A stretch of DNA of 64,000 nucleotides from Maledivibacter halophilus (GCF_900167445.1 NZ_FUZT01000004.1:124001-188000), one strand, 5' to 3'; positions 8,575 to 18,346 are shown, numbered from the stretch's first letter. The notes: generated from the sequence alone by a model not told the origin. Translations and numbers: made by a program.

Positions 8575-9849
8575 ATGAATAATAAAAACTTATTAATAAA
8601 AAATGCTTCTGAAGTAGTGACTTGTAAGGGCTTTAAGACAAAAAAAGGTAATGAAATGAATGATTTGCATATCATACATGATGGTGCAGTAGTTATAGAG
8701 GATGGAATCATTAAAGCAGTTGGCAGTACTGAGAAAATATTAGAAAATATTAAAGAAGAAAATTATGAAGTAATTGATGCCTCTGAAAAAACTTTATTAC
8801 CGGGATTTGTAGATTCCCACACCCATTTAGTTTTCGGAGGCTATAGGGCGGAGGAATTTTCATGGAGGCTTCGAGGGGACAGCTACATGGAAATTATGAA
8901 TCGTGGCGGAGGCATAATAAATTCCGTAAGAGGAACTAAAGAAGCCTCTAAAGAAGAGCTTATACAGCTTGGTAAAAAAAGACTGAATTCAATGCTTTCC
9001 TTTGGAGTTACAACTGTTGAAGGTAAAAGTGGATATGGATTGGATTTTGAAACGGAAATAAAACAGTTAGAGGTTATGGAACAGTTAGATAAAGTTCATC
9101 CATTAGATATAGTAAAAACCTTTTTAGGAGCCCATGCTGTACCCGAGGAATATAAAGGAAAAGAAGATGAATTTATTGATTTCATAATAGAAAAAGTTTT
9201 GCCTATTATACGAAAGAGAAATCTAGCAGAGTTTTGTGATGTTTTCTGTGAAAAGAATGTATTTTCTATTGAGCAGTCAAGAAAACTATTGCTAAAAGCA
9301 AAGGAAATGGGGCTGAAGTCCAAGCTTCATGCTGACGAGATAGTAAGACTAGGTGGAGCAGAGCTTGCAGCTGAGATTGAAGCTGTTTCGGCTGATCACC
9401 TTCTACAAGCTTCTGATGAAGGAATAAAAGCCATGGCAGAAAAGGGCGTTATTGCCACTTTACTTCCAGGTACAGCCTTTAGCTTAAAAGAAGAGTTTGC
9501 TAGGGGAAGATTTATGATAGATAACGGTTGTGCTGTGGCATTGGCCACAGATTTTAACCCCGGAAGCTGCTTTACTGAATCAATACCATTAATTATATCC
9601 TTAGCCACATTATATATGAAAATGACACCTGAGGAAACAATAACTGCACTAACAATAAATGGAGCAGCCGCCCTTGATAAAGCTGATAAAATAGGAAGTA
9701 TTGATGTAGGCAAAAAAGCTGATATTGTAATTCATGAATTTCCTTCCTATAAGTTTTTGCCTTATCATATAGGGGTGAGTACAGTAGAGATGGTTATTAA
9801 AAATGGTATAATGGTTTATGATAAGAATAAAGTTTTTGAAAGCATATAA
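8575..9849 (+). CDS. hutI: Imidazolonepropionase
   Basis: A 424-aa amidohydrolase that opens 4-imidazolone-5-propionate to N-formimino-L-glutamate, third step of the Hut pathway. Seen: PGFVDSHTHLVFGG (metal-binding HxH after strand 1), RLRGDSYMEIMNRGGGI, VEGKSGYGLD, the histidine motif LHADE, SADHLL and ATDFNPGSC with the metal/catalytic aspartate, and a C-terminal GKKADIVIHE typical of amidohydrolases. The ribosome site GGAGTAGTG overlaps the ftcD stop, so the two genes are translationally close. A 27-bp gap leads to fchA. Confidence 0.95.
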   Translation: MNNKNLLIKNASEVVTCKGFKTKKGNEMNDLHIIHDGAVVIEDGIIKAVGSTEKILENIKEENYEVIDASEKTLLPGFVDSHTHLVFGGYRAEEFSWRLRGDSYMEIMNRGGGIINSVRGTKEASKEELIQLGKKRLNSMLSFGVTTVEGKSGYGLDFETEIKQLEVMEQLDKVHPLDIVKTFLGAHAVPEEYKGKEDEFIDFIIEKVLPIIRKRNLAEFCDVFCEKNVFSIEQSRKLLLKAKEMGLKSKLHADEIVRLGGAELAAEIEAVSADHLLQASDEGIKAMAEKGVIATLLPGTAFSLKEEFARGRFMIDNGCAVALATDFNPGSCFTESIPLIISLATLYMKMTPEETITALTINGAAALDKADKIGSIDVGKKADIVIHEFPSYKFLPYHIGVSTVEMVIKNGIMVYDKNKVFESI

Positions 9850-9876
9850 TAAAAGCATAATCTAAAGGAGGATAAA

Positions 9877-10494
9877 ATGTTAGGAGATAAGACCTTAAAG
9901 AATTTTTTAGAAGAGACAGCTTCTAAATCGCCAGTTCCTGGTGGAGGAAGTATTGCAGCTATGAGTGCTGCCACAGCTGTTGCTTTGACTGAAATGGTGG
10001 CAAATCTTACAGTTGGCAAGAAGGGATATGAAGCTGCTCAAGGGGAAATGGAAAAATTATTATCGTATTTACCAAATAGCAGGATTGGTTTTATAGAAGA
10101 CATTGATAGGGATGCAGAGGCGTTTAATAAGGTTATGAAAGCTTTTAAGTTACCAAAGGATACTGATGAAGAAAAGAAGATAAGAAAAGAAACTATTCAA
10201 AGCAGCATGAAAAATGCAGCAAATGTTCCTTTGGAAGTTGCAAGAAAAGCTTTTAAAATGATGGAACAAATTACAAAAGTAGTGGAAATGGGAAATAAAA
10301 ATGCTGTGACTGACGGAGCAGTGGCAGCTATGATGGCAAGAACTTCTGTGCTTTCGGCTTTGTTTAATGTTAAGATTAATTTAAGCTCCATAAAGGATGA
10401 AGAATTTGTAAAGAAGGTAAAGAATGAAGTTGAAGAGCTAGAGAGAAAGGCCTGTGAACTGGAAAAGAAAATTTTAGCAAAAGTAGATTTATAA
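9877..10494 (+). CDS. fchA: Formimidoyltetrahydrofolate cyclodeaminase
   Basis: A 205-aa, mostly helical protein. It deaminates 5-formimino-THF to 5,10-methenyl-THF plus ammonia, feeding the one-carbon pool after FtcD. Seen: the N-terminal FLEETASKSPVPGGGSIAAMSAATA glycine/alanine region of the cyclodeaminase family, LTVGKKGYE, and an NKNAVTDGAVAAMMARTSV helix near the C-terminus. AAAGGAGG precedes the ATG. Last gene of the hutU-ftcD-hutI-fchA operon; a terminator follows. In amino-acid-fermenting clostridia this step allows ATP to be made from the formyl group. Confidence 0.93.
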   Translation: MLGDKTLKNFLEETASKSPVPGGGSIAAMSAATAVALTEMVANLTVGKKGYEAAQGEMEKLLSYLPNSRIGFIEDIDRDAEAFNKVMKAFKLPKDTDEEKKIRKETIQSSMKNAANVPLEVARKAFKMMEQITKVVEMGNKNAVTDGAVAAMMARTSVLSALFNVKINLSSIKDEEFVKKVKNEVEELERKACELEKKILAKVDL

Positions 10495-10517
10495 AGAAAA
10501 TAGTAAACTTATAAAGA

Positions 10518-10558
10518 AAAAGGGGATTAAGCAAAAAAGATATGCTTAGTCTCCTTTT
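10518..10558 (+). terminator. Terminator of the hutU-fchA operon
   Basis: AAAGGGGATTAAGC pairs with GCTTAGTCTCCTTT (with a G-T pair) across an 11-base loop. A weak T/A tract follows. Confidence 0.7.
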
Positions 10559-10684
10559 ATATAGCAAAAAACAAAAAAAGTGATAAAATATCAAAAAAAA
10601 ATAAAATTTGCAAATTTTCATTGCATGTGAAGTAGTATATACAATATAATTGTATATAGCAATATATTTGAAAGGAGATACTTT

Positions 10685-11521
10685 ATGAATATTAAGATAG
10701 TAGGAGACAGCTGCTTTGATATGAACGATGAATTAAGAAAAATACCACAAATAAGCTTAGCTCCATTAAAAATAGATATTGATGGGAAAGTGTTTAAAGA
10801 TGATGAGAATTTGGATACAAAGGATTTATTAAAACTCATGAAAGAATCCAATAATGTACCCAAAACAGCAAGTCCTTCACCAAATGATTATATGAAAGAA
10901 TATGAAGGAAAGGAGGATGTTTTTGTAGTGACCTTATCTTCCAAATTGAGCGGCAGCTATAACAGTGCTGTTTTAGGGAAAAATATGTATCTTGAAAATT
11001 CAAGGGAAAAGTTTATACATGTTTTTGATTCTCTTAGTGCCTCAATTGGAGAGACTTTAGTGGGCCTTAAAATTTTAGAGTTATCAAAACTCAGTTATAA
11101 AAAAGAACAAATTGTAGAGAAAATTGATGAATACATAAATGAAATGAAAACGATATTCTTATTAGAGTCCCTTGACAATCTAATAAAGGCAGGGAGAATT
11201 AATAAGATAGTTGCAAAGCTTGCAACCGCTTTTTCAATAAAACCGATTATGGGGTCAAATGGAAAAGGATCAATTAAATTAATTGAAAAAGCAAGGGGGT
11301 CCAAAAAAGCATTAAGACGTTTAGTTGATATTATTGGAGAGCGCGGAGAAAAAATTGAAGAAAAAATTATTGGAATTGCCCATTGCAACTGTTTAGAAAA
11401 GGCACAAAAACTTAAGAAAGAGATAATAAAAAGATATAATTTCAAAGACATTATCATAGTAGAAACTGCTGGAATAAGTACTGTTTATGCTAATGATGGT
11501 GGCATAATAATTGCTTTTTGA
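10685..11521 (+). CDS. DegV family fatty-acid-binding protein
   Basis: A 278-aa DegV-fold protein. Family members bind a fatty acid and act in phospholipid or fatty-acid handling (FakB-like) in Gram-positives. Seen: IVGDSCFDMNDELR at the N-terminus, TASPSPNDYMKEYE, the VVTLSSKLSGSYNSA block that binds the carboxylate, LDNLIKAGRINK and a C-terminal AGISTVYANDGGIIIAF that fits the family's closing strand. GAAAGGAGATAC precedes the ATG. It stands alone between the hut operon and the large regulator. No FakA partner is in the window, so its kinase partner, if any, is elsewhere. Confidence 0.85.
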   Translation: MNIKIVGDSCFDMNDELRKIPQISLAPLKIDIDGKVFKDDENLDTKDLLKLMKESNNVPKTASPSPNDYMKEYEGKEDVFVVTLSSKLSGSYNSAVLGKNMYLENSREKFIHVFDSLSASIGETLVGLKILELSKLSYKKEQIVEKIDEYINEMKTIFLLESLDNLIKAGRINKIVAKLATAFSIKPIMGSNGKGSIKLIEKARGSKKALRRLVDIIGERGEKIEEKIIGIAHCNCLEKAQKLKKEIIKRYNFKDIIIVETAGISTVYANDGGIIIAF

Positions 11522-11859
11522 TTTATTATGGTAGGGATATTATAAAAACAAATCCTTAAATATTATTATAGGAAATTATATTATTTTATAATAGATGAAT
11601 GAACATAATTTCCTATGTGTTATAGAAAAACTTAATCTTCAATATTTGAGAAAAGTGTGGGCGCTTCCATGAGGCGTCCATCTATATAGATGAACGCTTA
11701 TAGAATTTTAGAAACTATCAATTCATTTCAAAATTTTATTAACTAGAATAAAAAGAGTTTATAGGGGAAATGCAAAAGGATTTTTGGGGGCTATCTGAGT
11801 AAGTTTTGACATTGTTTCACTATAGCTGTTGGAGAAATAAACATGAAGAAGGGGATAGG
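11522..11859. other. Leader region of the BTAD regulator with a stable hairpin
   Basis: A 338-base interval without a gene. It includes GCGTCCATCT / AGATGAACGC (11674-11697), which forms a stem with a 4-base loop and lacks a T-run. Just upstream is GGGCGCTTCC, which could pair alternatively with part of it. A weaker palindromic stretch lies around 11560-11625. No known RNA family is recognised. Confidence 0.45.
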
Positions 11860-14800
11860 ATGAGTTTAATAAAAGTAAAATTATTCGATACTCCTTATGC
11901 AATGAAGGATAATAAAAAAATCAACTTTCCATTTATGAAGGCAGAAGCACTCTTTTACTATTTAGTTGTTAATAAGCATGCCACAAGAGATGAATTGGTT
12001 TCTCTGTTTTGGGGTGAATCTACCGAAAAAACTGCTAAGAAAAATCTTAGGAATGCAATGTATAAAATAAGGAAAGCTTTTGATATGAATATCATCATAT
12101 CTCCACAGAAATCAACTGTGATGTTGAATCCAGATATTGAATTAGAAAGTGATTTAGAATCATTATTAAATAAAGATACTGAATGTTCAAATGTATATTT
12201 AGATGAATTTTTAAAGGGTTTTGGAGTAAAAAATGCAGAAGAATTTGAAAAATGGCTATTTGACAAAAGAGAATACTATAGATATACATATATTTCAAAA
12301 TTATTTGATCTTATTGATAGGTCCTTAAATAGAAAGGACTATGCTGAAGCAGTGAACTATGCAAAACTTATTATATCTAAAGATGAATTCGATGAAAGAC
12401 CCTATCGAATATTAATGAACATTTATAAGGAACAAGGTATTTATAGTAAAGCTATTGAATTATATGATAGATTGAAAAAAATTTTAAAGAAAGAGCTGGG
12501 AATTACCCCAGATGTAAAAACCAAAGAAATAATTGATGAAATAATGAAAATTTACAAGGCAAAAGAAATTTTTAATGAAAAAACTTCATATGATTTATTT
12601 TTTGGAAGAGAAAAAGAAATTGCTTTTCTAAAGAAAAATTTTGATTCTTTTCTAAAGAATGAGAAATATAGCTCGGTTTTAATTAGAGGAGAAGCTGGAA
12701 TTGGGAAGACTAAATTGAAGGATAAGTTTAAAGAGCTTATAGGAAAAGAAGATATATATATTTTTGAGACTAATTGCTATCAAGCAGAAAAACCCTATTT
12801 TTTAAAGCCATGGAATGAAGTATTTTCTCAATTATCTGAAATAGTTGTTAAAGATAATATAGATATACCTTTAACATGGAGAAAAATGATTTCATATCTC
12901 TTCCCTATATTCGATAGAGAGCATTTGATAGATAATAAAAATCCTGTAGAAGTACTAGACACCTTAAAATTAAGTGTTATTGAAGAAGCAATTCATGGTG
13001 TTTTTAAAAAAATAATGCAAAAAAGAAAAGTTGTTCTAATTTTTGAAGATATACAATGGATAGATGATTTAAGCTTATCATTTTTATCAAATATTATACT
13101 AAGAAATAATAATATAATTCTTATAAGCACCTGTAGAAATGGAAACTATGAAGAAATAGATAGGTTTATGACAATGCTAAAGGCATATAATTTGCTTGAA
13201 ATTATTGAAATTCGAAGGTTTACACAAAATGAAGTGGAAAAGTTTATTCACCAATACCTTAAAGGGCGTAAGATAAAAAACAAAATTAAAGAAAAAATAT
13301 ATAAGGCAACAGAAGGTAATACTTTTTTTCTTATTGAATATTTGAATATGATTAAAGAAAAAAATGATTTTGAAAATATAATTTCTCCTAAAATGAAGGA
13401 TATTCTCAAAAGCAAATTTTTAGATATATCAGATGAAGGTAAAAAGATACTAAATATTGCATCTATGTTTTTTGATAAGGTTACATTAAATACTATAAAA
13501 GATCTATCAGGAAAAAATGAGCTTGAGATTATTGAAATTATGGAAGCATTACAAAATAAATATATAATTAATGAAATTGATGGAGAAGAAATAAGCTATA
13601 GATTTACTCATCAGAAACTTAGAGAATATGTATATACTAGCTTAACATTGGCTAAAAGAAGAATATTACATAATAAAATAGGCAATAACATACTTAAAAC
13701 TCTTAAGAATGATAAAAGGGATGTATCCATATATCCAAAACTGATTTATCATTATTCCAACTCTGGTAACACCTTTGGTACTTTAAAATATACTATAAAA
13801 TACTTGGATATATACTTGGATATAAAGCATGAACTTTTTCCCATTATAGGATATGTTGATTTTGATGAACCTAATTTGAAAAATATGAGTAAAAAAAAGG
13901 TTTTAAAATATTTTAGTGATATTGAAACACTTTTTACAAGATTAAAAGAAACTAAAAAGGATAATAAAGAAATTATTGAGTTAAGAATTGCATATCTACA
14001 TATAAAAGGCAGATATTTAATTAGAGAAGGAGAATATGAAGAAGGAAAGAAAAATATTGAAGAAATGATAAATGAATCCATTAGCATAGAATCATTTAAA
14101 TATGCATTAAAAGGATATAGACAGAATATATACTATGGAATTCAGGTTCACGATATTGAATTTATGAAGGGAAATGTAGAAAAAGGATTAGATATAGCTT
14201 GTAAACAAGATTTGAAAGAAGATATAGCTATATTTTTAAGATTAAAGGGTTTAAATAGAATTATGATGGAAAAATATAGGGAAGCAGAAGTGTTATTAAA
14301 AGAATCAATTAGAACTTTTAATAGTATAGATACCGATTCTGGGAAATATTCTTTGAATATTGCTGCTTGCTACAATTATATTGGTGAAATACGAAGACAT
14401 AATATGCAGTTTTCAAAGGCTTTAGTTTATTATGATAAAGCCATGAGAATATGTGAAAAGAAGAAGCTTTTAAGAGGACTGACTATTTTTAATACAAATG
14501 CAGGACAAGCTGCTTTTGAGAAGGGGGACTATGAAAGGGCTAAGGGATATGTTGAGAGGGCTATAGAAATATATGCTCGAATTGATACCTTATGGGGAAG
14601 ATCTACCGCCGAAGGATTTCTTGCTTTAATTAAATCAAAAGAAGGTAAATATAACTGTGCATTGGATCATTTAAAAAAGGCCCAGTATTATTCAGAAAAG
14701 TTAAAGAGTCCCTTAGAAATTGGAATCGTTTATAGAGTCAAAGCAGAAATTAAAGCAAATATGATAAATAATGAGGATTTAAAAAAGAAATTTTCAAAAT

Positions 14801-14904
14801 ATCTTGAATTACCTTTAAATGAATACTGTGATATTGGAATTAAATATCTTAGAGAAGCAAAGGAAGGATATGAAATAGAAATACTTAATACCCTCAGGAA
14901 ATAA
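11860..14904 (+). CDS. Large BTAD-AAA-TPR transcriptional regulator (SARP/LAL-like)
   Basis: A 1014-aa multi-domain regulator. The N-terminal winged helix (about 1-90; RDELVSLFWGEST...KNLRNAMYKIRKAF) and bacterial transcriptional activation domain (about 100-245, helical TPR-like, ending KKELGITPD) are followed by an AAA/STAND-type ATPase. The ATPase has a Walker A GEAGIGKT at 277-284 and a Walker B VVLIFEDIQWIDD with E396/D397. Helical repeats run to the C-terminus, with clear TPR signatures (YYDKAMRICEKK, ERAIEIYARID). The ATG at 11860 follows GGGGATAGG; the longer frame has no ribosome site. Such proteins switch on nearby genes in response to an unknown signal. The nitrilase, aminotransferase and DUF1015 genes follow downstream, but a terminator intervenes, so the target is open. 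Confidence 0.8.
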   Translation: MSLIKVKLFDTPYAMKDNKKINFPFMKAEALFYYLVVNKHATRDELVSLFWGESTEKTAKKNLRNAMYKIRKAFDMNIIISPQKSTVMLNPDIELESDLESLLNKDTECSNVYLDEFLKGFGVKNAEEFEKWLFDKREYYRYTYISKLFDLIDRSLNRKDYAEAVNYAKLIISKDEFDERPYRILMNIYKEQGIYSKAIELYDRLKKILKKELGITPDVKTKEIIDEIMKIYKAKEIFNEKTSYDLFFGREKEIAFLKKNFDSFLKNEKYSSVLIRGEAGIGKTKLKDKFKELIGKEDIYIFETNCYQAEKPYFLKPWNEVFSQLSEIVVKDNIDIPLTWRKMISYLFPIFDREHLIDNKNPVEVLDTLKLSVIEEAIHGVFKKIMQKRKVVLIFEDIQWIDDLSLSFLSNIILRNNNIILISTCRNGNYEEIDRFMTMLKAYNLLEIIEIRRFTQNEVEKFIHQYLKGRKIKNKIKEKIYKATEGNTFFLIEYLNMIKEKNDFENIISPKMKDILKSKFLDISDEGKKILNIASMFFDKVTLNTIKDLSGKNELEIIEIMEALQNKYIINEIDGEEISYRFTHQKLREYVYTSLTLAKRRILHNKIGNNILKTLKNDKRDVSIYPKLIYHYSNSGNTFGTLKYTIKYLDIYLDIKHELFPIIGYVDFDEPNLKNMSKKKVLKYFSDIETLFTRLKETKKDNKEIIELRIAYLHIKGRYLIREGEYEEGKKNIEEMINESISIESFKYALKGYRQNIYYGIQVHDIEFMKGNVEKGLDIACKQDLKEDIAIFLRLKGLNRIMMEKYREAEVLLKESIRTFNSIDTDSGKYSLNIAACYNYIGEIRRHNMQFSKALVYYDKAMRICEKKKLLRGLTIFNTNAGQAAFEKGDYERAKGYVERAIEIYARIDTLWGRSTAEGFLALIKSKEGKYNCALDHLKKAQYYSEKLKSPLEIGIVYRVKAEIKANMINNEDLKKKFSKYLELPLNEYCDIGIKYLREAKEGYEIEILNTLRK

Positions 14905-14923
14905 TTATTTCTAAATTATTGTC

Positions 14924-14973
14924 ATAATGCCATATTGACAAAATTGATCTGGCTAATATGGCATTATTTTTTA
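14924..14973 (+). terminator. Terminator of the BTAD regulator gene
   Basis: Perfect arms ATAATGCCATATT and AATATGGCATTAT with an 18-base loop, then a T-run. Confidence 0.85.
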
Positions 14974-15053
14974 TCTGTATGAGATACTATTTAATAATAG
15001 TTAATTTATCATATAAAAAATGGTAAAACAAACAATAGAAGGGAGGAATTATC

Positions 15054-15887
15054 ATGTCTAAATTTAAAATTGCAATCTGCCAAATGAAAGTTATAGATGA
15101 TAAAGAAAAAAACCTCAAAACAGCTGAAAGATTAATAGTAGAAGCAGCTTGTAACGGTTCAGATTTAGTTGTATTGCCAGAAATGTTCAATTGTCCATAT
15201 AACAATAGTTTTTTTCCGAAATATGCAGAGGAGTATCCGGGTATTACTACCAGGTTACTATCGCAATTATCTGAAAAATATCGAATCTATATTGTTGGCG
15301 GTTCCATTCCAGAAAAGCAAAAAGAAAAAATTTATAATACTTCATATATTTTTGATAGAAATGGAAAACTAATAGATAAACATAGAAAAATGCATCTTTT
15401 TGACATTGATGTTAAAGATGGTATAAGATTTAAGGAATCAGATGCATTAGGATATGGGAATAGTGTCACAGTTTTTCAAACAGAGTTTTGCAAAATAGGA
15501 GTGGCTATTTGTTATGACATGAGGTTTCCAGAGCTTATGAGATTAATGGCTTTAAAGGGTGCTAAGGTTCTTATTGTTCCGGCAGCATTTAATATGATTA
15601 CGGGGCCAGCCCACTGGCATTCTCTGGCCAGAGTAAGAGCCTTAGACAATCAAGTATACTTCATAGCAGCATCACCTTCTAGAAAACTGGATTCTCCATA
15701 TGTTGCATATGGACATTCTTTAATAGTTGACCCATGGGGAGATATTATTTCACAGGCCGATGAAAAAGAAGCAATAATATATGGAAAAATAAATTTGGAA
15801 AAAATTGAAAAGATACGGAATGAATTACCTTTATTAAAACATAGAAGAGTAGATTTATATGATATAAAAGAGACAAGTATAGATTAA
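15054..15887 (+). CDS. Carbon-nitrogen hydrolase, omega-amidase (Nit2)-like
   Basis: A 277-aa nitrilase-superfamily amidase. The Glu-Lys-Cys triad is visible: E43 in VVLPEMFNCPYN, K112 in HRKMHLFDID and C153 in GVAICYDMRFPE. The MHLFDID and ICYDMRFPELMR blocks and PAAFNMITGPAHW are those of Nit2-type omega-amidases. These deamidate alpha-ketoglutaramate or alpha-ketosuccinamate, the toxic keto products of glutamine or asparagine transamination. GGGAGG precedes the ATG. The aminotransferase 85 bp downstream suggests the pair may form a transaminase/omega-amidase module; that link is inference. Confidence 0.85.
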   Translation: MSKFKIAICQMKVIDDKEKNLKTAERLIVEAACNGSDLVVLPEMFNCPYNNSFFPKYAEEYPGITTRLLSQLSEKYRIYIVGGSIPEKQKEKIYNTSYIFDRNGKLIDKHRKMHLFDIDVKDGIRFKESDALGYGNSVTVFQTEFCKIGVAICYDMRFPELMRLMALKGAKVLIVPAAFNMITGPAHWHSLARVRALDNQVYFIAASPSRKLDSPYVAYGHSLIVDPWGDIISQADEKEAIIYGKINLEKIEKIRNELPLLKHRRVDLYDIKETSID

Positions 15888-15971
15888 ATTAACCTGTTGA
15901 GCTAGTAAATTAAAAATTTTCAAAAAACATTATCATAGAATGTAAAAATTATTTGTATAGGAGGTAAATCA

Positions 15972-17042
15972 ATGCACAAGAAATTATTTATACCTGGGCC
16001 AGTGGATGTTGCACAGGATGTACTTCAAAAATTAGCAACACCAATGATAGGACATCGTACTAAAGATGCTTCTGACTTACAAAGGGGCATTTCAGAAAAA
16101 ATGCAAAAATTGATGTATACTAAAAATGAGATCATACTATCTACTACTTCTGGTAGTGGACTAATGGAGGCAGCAGTTCGTTGTTGTACAAGAAGAAGAG
16201 CGGCTATATTTTCTGTAGGGGCTTTTGGCGATAGATGGTACAAGATGGCAGAGGCAAATGCTGTTCCTGCAGATAAATTTTCTTCCGAGCTTGGTAAACC
16301 TACTACTCCTGAAATGGTTGATGAAGCACTATCAACTGGAAAATATGACTTAGTTACTATTACCCATAATGAAACTTCAACGGGGATAATGAATCCTGTA
16401 GAGGGTATTGCTGGAGTTTTAAAGAAGTATCCCGATGTAGTATTTTGTTTAGATACAGTAAGCTCAATGGGTGGAACAAGAATTGAAGTAGATAGGCTTG
16501 GTGTTGACATTTGTATTACCTCAACTCAAAAGTGTCTTGGGCTTCCTCCAGGTTTGGCAATCTGTTCAATTTCTCAGAAAGCCCTTGATGCAGCAAAGGA
16601 AGTTCCAAATAGAGGGCTATATTTAGATTTATTAAATCTATATAAATATATACAAAAGAAGGATTATCAGTATCCATCAACTCCTTCTCTTCCCCATATG
16701 TTTGCTTTAGACTATCAATTAGATAAGATTTTAAAGGAAGGACTTGAAAATAGATTTAGTCGTCACTTAGAGATGGCAAACTATGTCCGTGATTGGGCTA
16801 AGAAGTATTTTGAAATGTTTGCTGAAGAGAAATATGCTTCAAATACATTGACAACTATTAAGAACACTAAAAACATTAGTGTTGAAGGGCTTAATAAAGA
16901 ACTAGGTAAACGTGGATATATGATATCCAATGGCTATGGAGATCTTAAGGAGAAAACCTTTAGAGTTGCACATATGGCTGAGACTACTTTGGATGATGTA
17001 AAACAATTGCTTAAAGTTATTGAAGAAATTCTTGGAGTATAA
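15972..17042 (+). CDS. Class V aminotransferase (alanine/serine-glyoxylate aminotransferase family)
   Basis: A 356-aa PLP enzyme. Seen: FIPGPVDVAQDV and MIGHRTKDASDL at the N-terminus (typical of serine/alanine-glyoxylate aminotransferases and clostridial SerC-type enzymes), STTSGSGLMEAAVRCC, THNETSTGIMNPVEGI, CLDTVSSMGGTRIEVD with the PLP-nitrogen aspartate, and the Schiff-base lysine K187 in STQKCLGLPPGLA. The C-terminus (ISNGYGDLKEKTFRVAHMAET) is also typical. AGGAGG precedes the ATG. It is 26 bp ahead of the DUF1015 gene, a pairing known in anaerobes where a serA-like dehydrogenase often accompanies them. That dehydrogenase is missing here. It could act as a phosphoserine or serine transaminase; which one is undecided. 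Confidence 0.85.
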   Translation: MHKKLFIPGPVDVAQDVLQKLATPMIGHRTKDASDLQRGISEKMQKLMYTKNEIILSTTSGSGLMEAAVRCCTRRRAAIFSVGAFGDRWYKMAEANAVPADKFSSELGKPTTPEMVDEALSTGKYDLVTITHNETSTGIMNPVEGIAGVLKKYPDVVFCLDTVSSMGGTRIEVDRLGVDICITSTQKCLGLPPGLAICSISQKALDAAKEVPNRGLYLDLLNLYKYIQKKDYQYPSTPSLPHMFALDYQLDKILKEGLENRFSRHLEMANYVRDWAKKYFEMFAEEKYASNTLTTIKNTKNISVEGLNKELGKRGYMISNGYGDLKEKTFRVAHMAETTLDDVKQLLKVIEEILGV

Positions 17043-17068
17043 TATAAAATTCATAGGAGGTAAAAGCT

Positions 17069-18319
17069 GTGGCTGTTGTTAAACCGTTTAAAGGAATAAG
17101 ACCAAAGATTGACTTGGCATCAAAGGTAGCATCTTTGCCATATGATGTTATGAATAGAGAAGAAGCAAAAAAAATGGCAGAGGGCAATAAATATTCATTT
17201 TTACATGTAGTAAGGTCAGAAATTGACGTCGATGATTCTGTAGGTCAATATGATGAAACTGTTTATAAAACTGCTAGGAAAAATTTAGATAAAATGATTG
17301 AAGATGGTATACTAGTTCAGGATGAAGTTCCAAAATTCTATATCTATAGACAGATAATGGACGGTAGGGTTCAGACTGGACTAGTTGGATGTACTTCAAT
17401 TGATGACTATCTAAAGGATATTATTAAGAAGCATGAATTTACTAGACCACAAAAAGAAGTAGATAGGATAAATAATTTTGATTATTGTGATGCAAATACG
17501 GCGCCAATTTTCTTAACATATAGAAAAAATGATAAATTGAATAAAATAATAAATGACTGGATAAAATTCCATAGGCCAGTTTATAATTTTACTAGCGAAG
17601 ATGAAATAACCCATATAGTATGGGTTATGGATGATGATAACACTAATATTAGAATAAATAGAATCTTTGAAAAAATAGATTATTTATATATAGCTGATGG
17701 GCACCATAGATCAGCTTCATCTGTAAAAGTTGGACTAAAAAGAAGAGAAAAGAATCCAAATTATACGGGAAAAGAGGAATTTAATTATTTTCTATCGGTT
17801 ATTTTTCCTGATGAGGATTTATTTATTATGGATTATAATAGGGTGGTAAAAGATCTCAATGGTTTATCTGAAGAAGAGTTTATGGAAAAGATTAAAGAGA
17901 AGTTTGATGTAGAAGAATATAATGGAAAAGGACAATATAAGCCTATAGAAAAACATACATTTGGAATGTATTTAAATAACAAATGGTATAAATTAATTGC
18001 AAAAGATGGTATTTATAATACAAATGATCCTGTTGATAGACTAGATGTATCGATTCTACAAGAGAATCTTTTGGGTCCAATTTTAGGAATAGAAAATCCC
18101 AGAACCGATAAAAGGATAGATTTTGTAGGTGGAATAAGAGGACTTGAAGAGCTTGAAAGAAGAATAGCTAAAGATATGAAAATTGCCTTCTCAATGTATC
18201 CTACTACTATGGAAGATTTATTATCAATAGCGGATGCGGGAAGGGTAATGCCTCCAAAATCTACTTGGTTTGAACCAAAGCTTAGGAGTGGATTATTTGT
18301 TCATAGATTAAGGGACTAA
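17069..18319 (+). CDS. DUF1015 family protein (possible ParB-fold serine kinase)
   Basis: A 416-aa cytoplasmic protein of the DUF1015 family. Seen: the N-terminal FKGIRPKIDLASKVASLPYDVMNREEA, which opens nearly all members, HEFTRPQKEVDRINNFDYCDANTAPIF in the middle, and YIADGHHRSASSVKVG, whose DGHHR core resembles the ParB/SerK nucleotide-binding motif. The start is GTG at 17069, eight bases after AGGAGG. It is the second gene of the aminotransferase operon. Family context and the DGHHR core suggest a role in serine metabolism, possibly phosphorylation of free serine. This is inference, not shown by this sequence. Confidence 0.8.
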   Translation: MAVVKPFKGIRPKIDLASKVASLPYDVMNREEAKKMAEGNKYSFLHVVRSEIDVDDSVGQYDETVYKTARKNLDKMIEDGILVQDEVPKFYIYRQIMDGRVQTGLVGCTSIDDYLKDIIKKHEFTRPQKEVDRINNFDYCDANTAPIFLTYRKNDKLNKIINDWIKFHRPVYNFTSEDEITHIVWVMDDDNTNIRINRIFEKIDYLYIADGHHRSASSVKVGLKRREKNPNYTGKEEFNYFLSVIFPDEDLFIMDYNRVVKDLNGLSEEEFMEKIKEKFDVEEYNGKGQYKPIEKHTFGMYLNNKWYKLIAKDGIYNTNDPVDRLDVSILQENLLGPILGIENPRTDKRIDFVGGIRGLEELERRIAKDMKIAFSMYPTTMEDLLSIADAGRVMPPKSTWFEPKLRSGLFVHRLRD

Positions 18320-18346
18320 AACAAAGGGATTCAATTCCCCTTTGTT
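18320..18346 (+). terminator. Hairpin after the DUF1015 gene
   Basis: AACAAAGGG and CCCTTTGTT form a 9-bp stem starting right after the stop codon. The T-tract behind it is poor. The stronger terminator is at 18401-18434. Confidence 0.6.
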
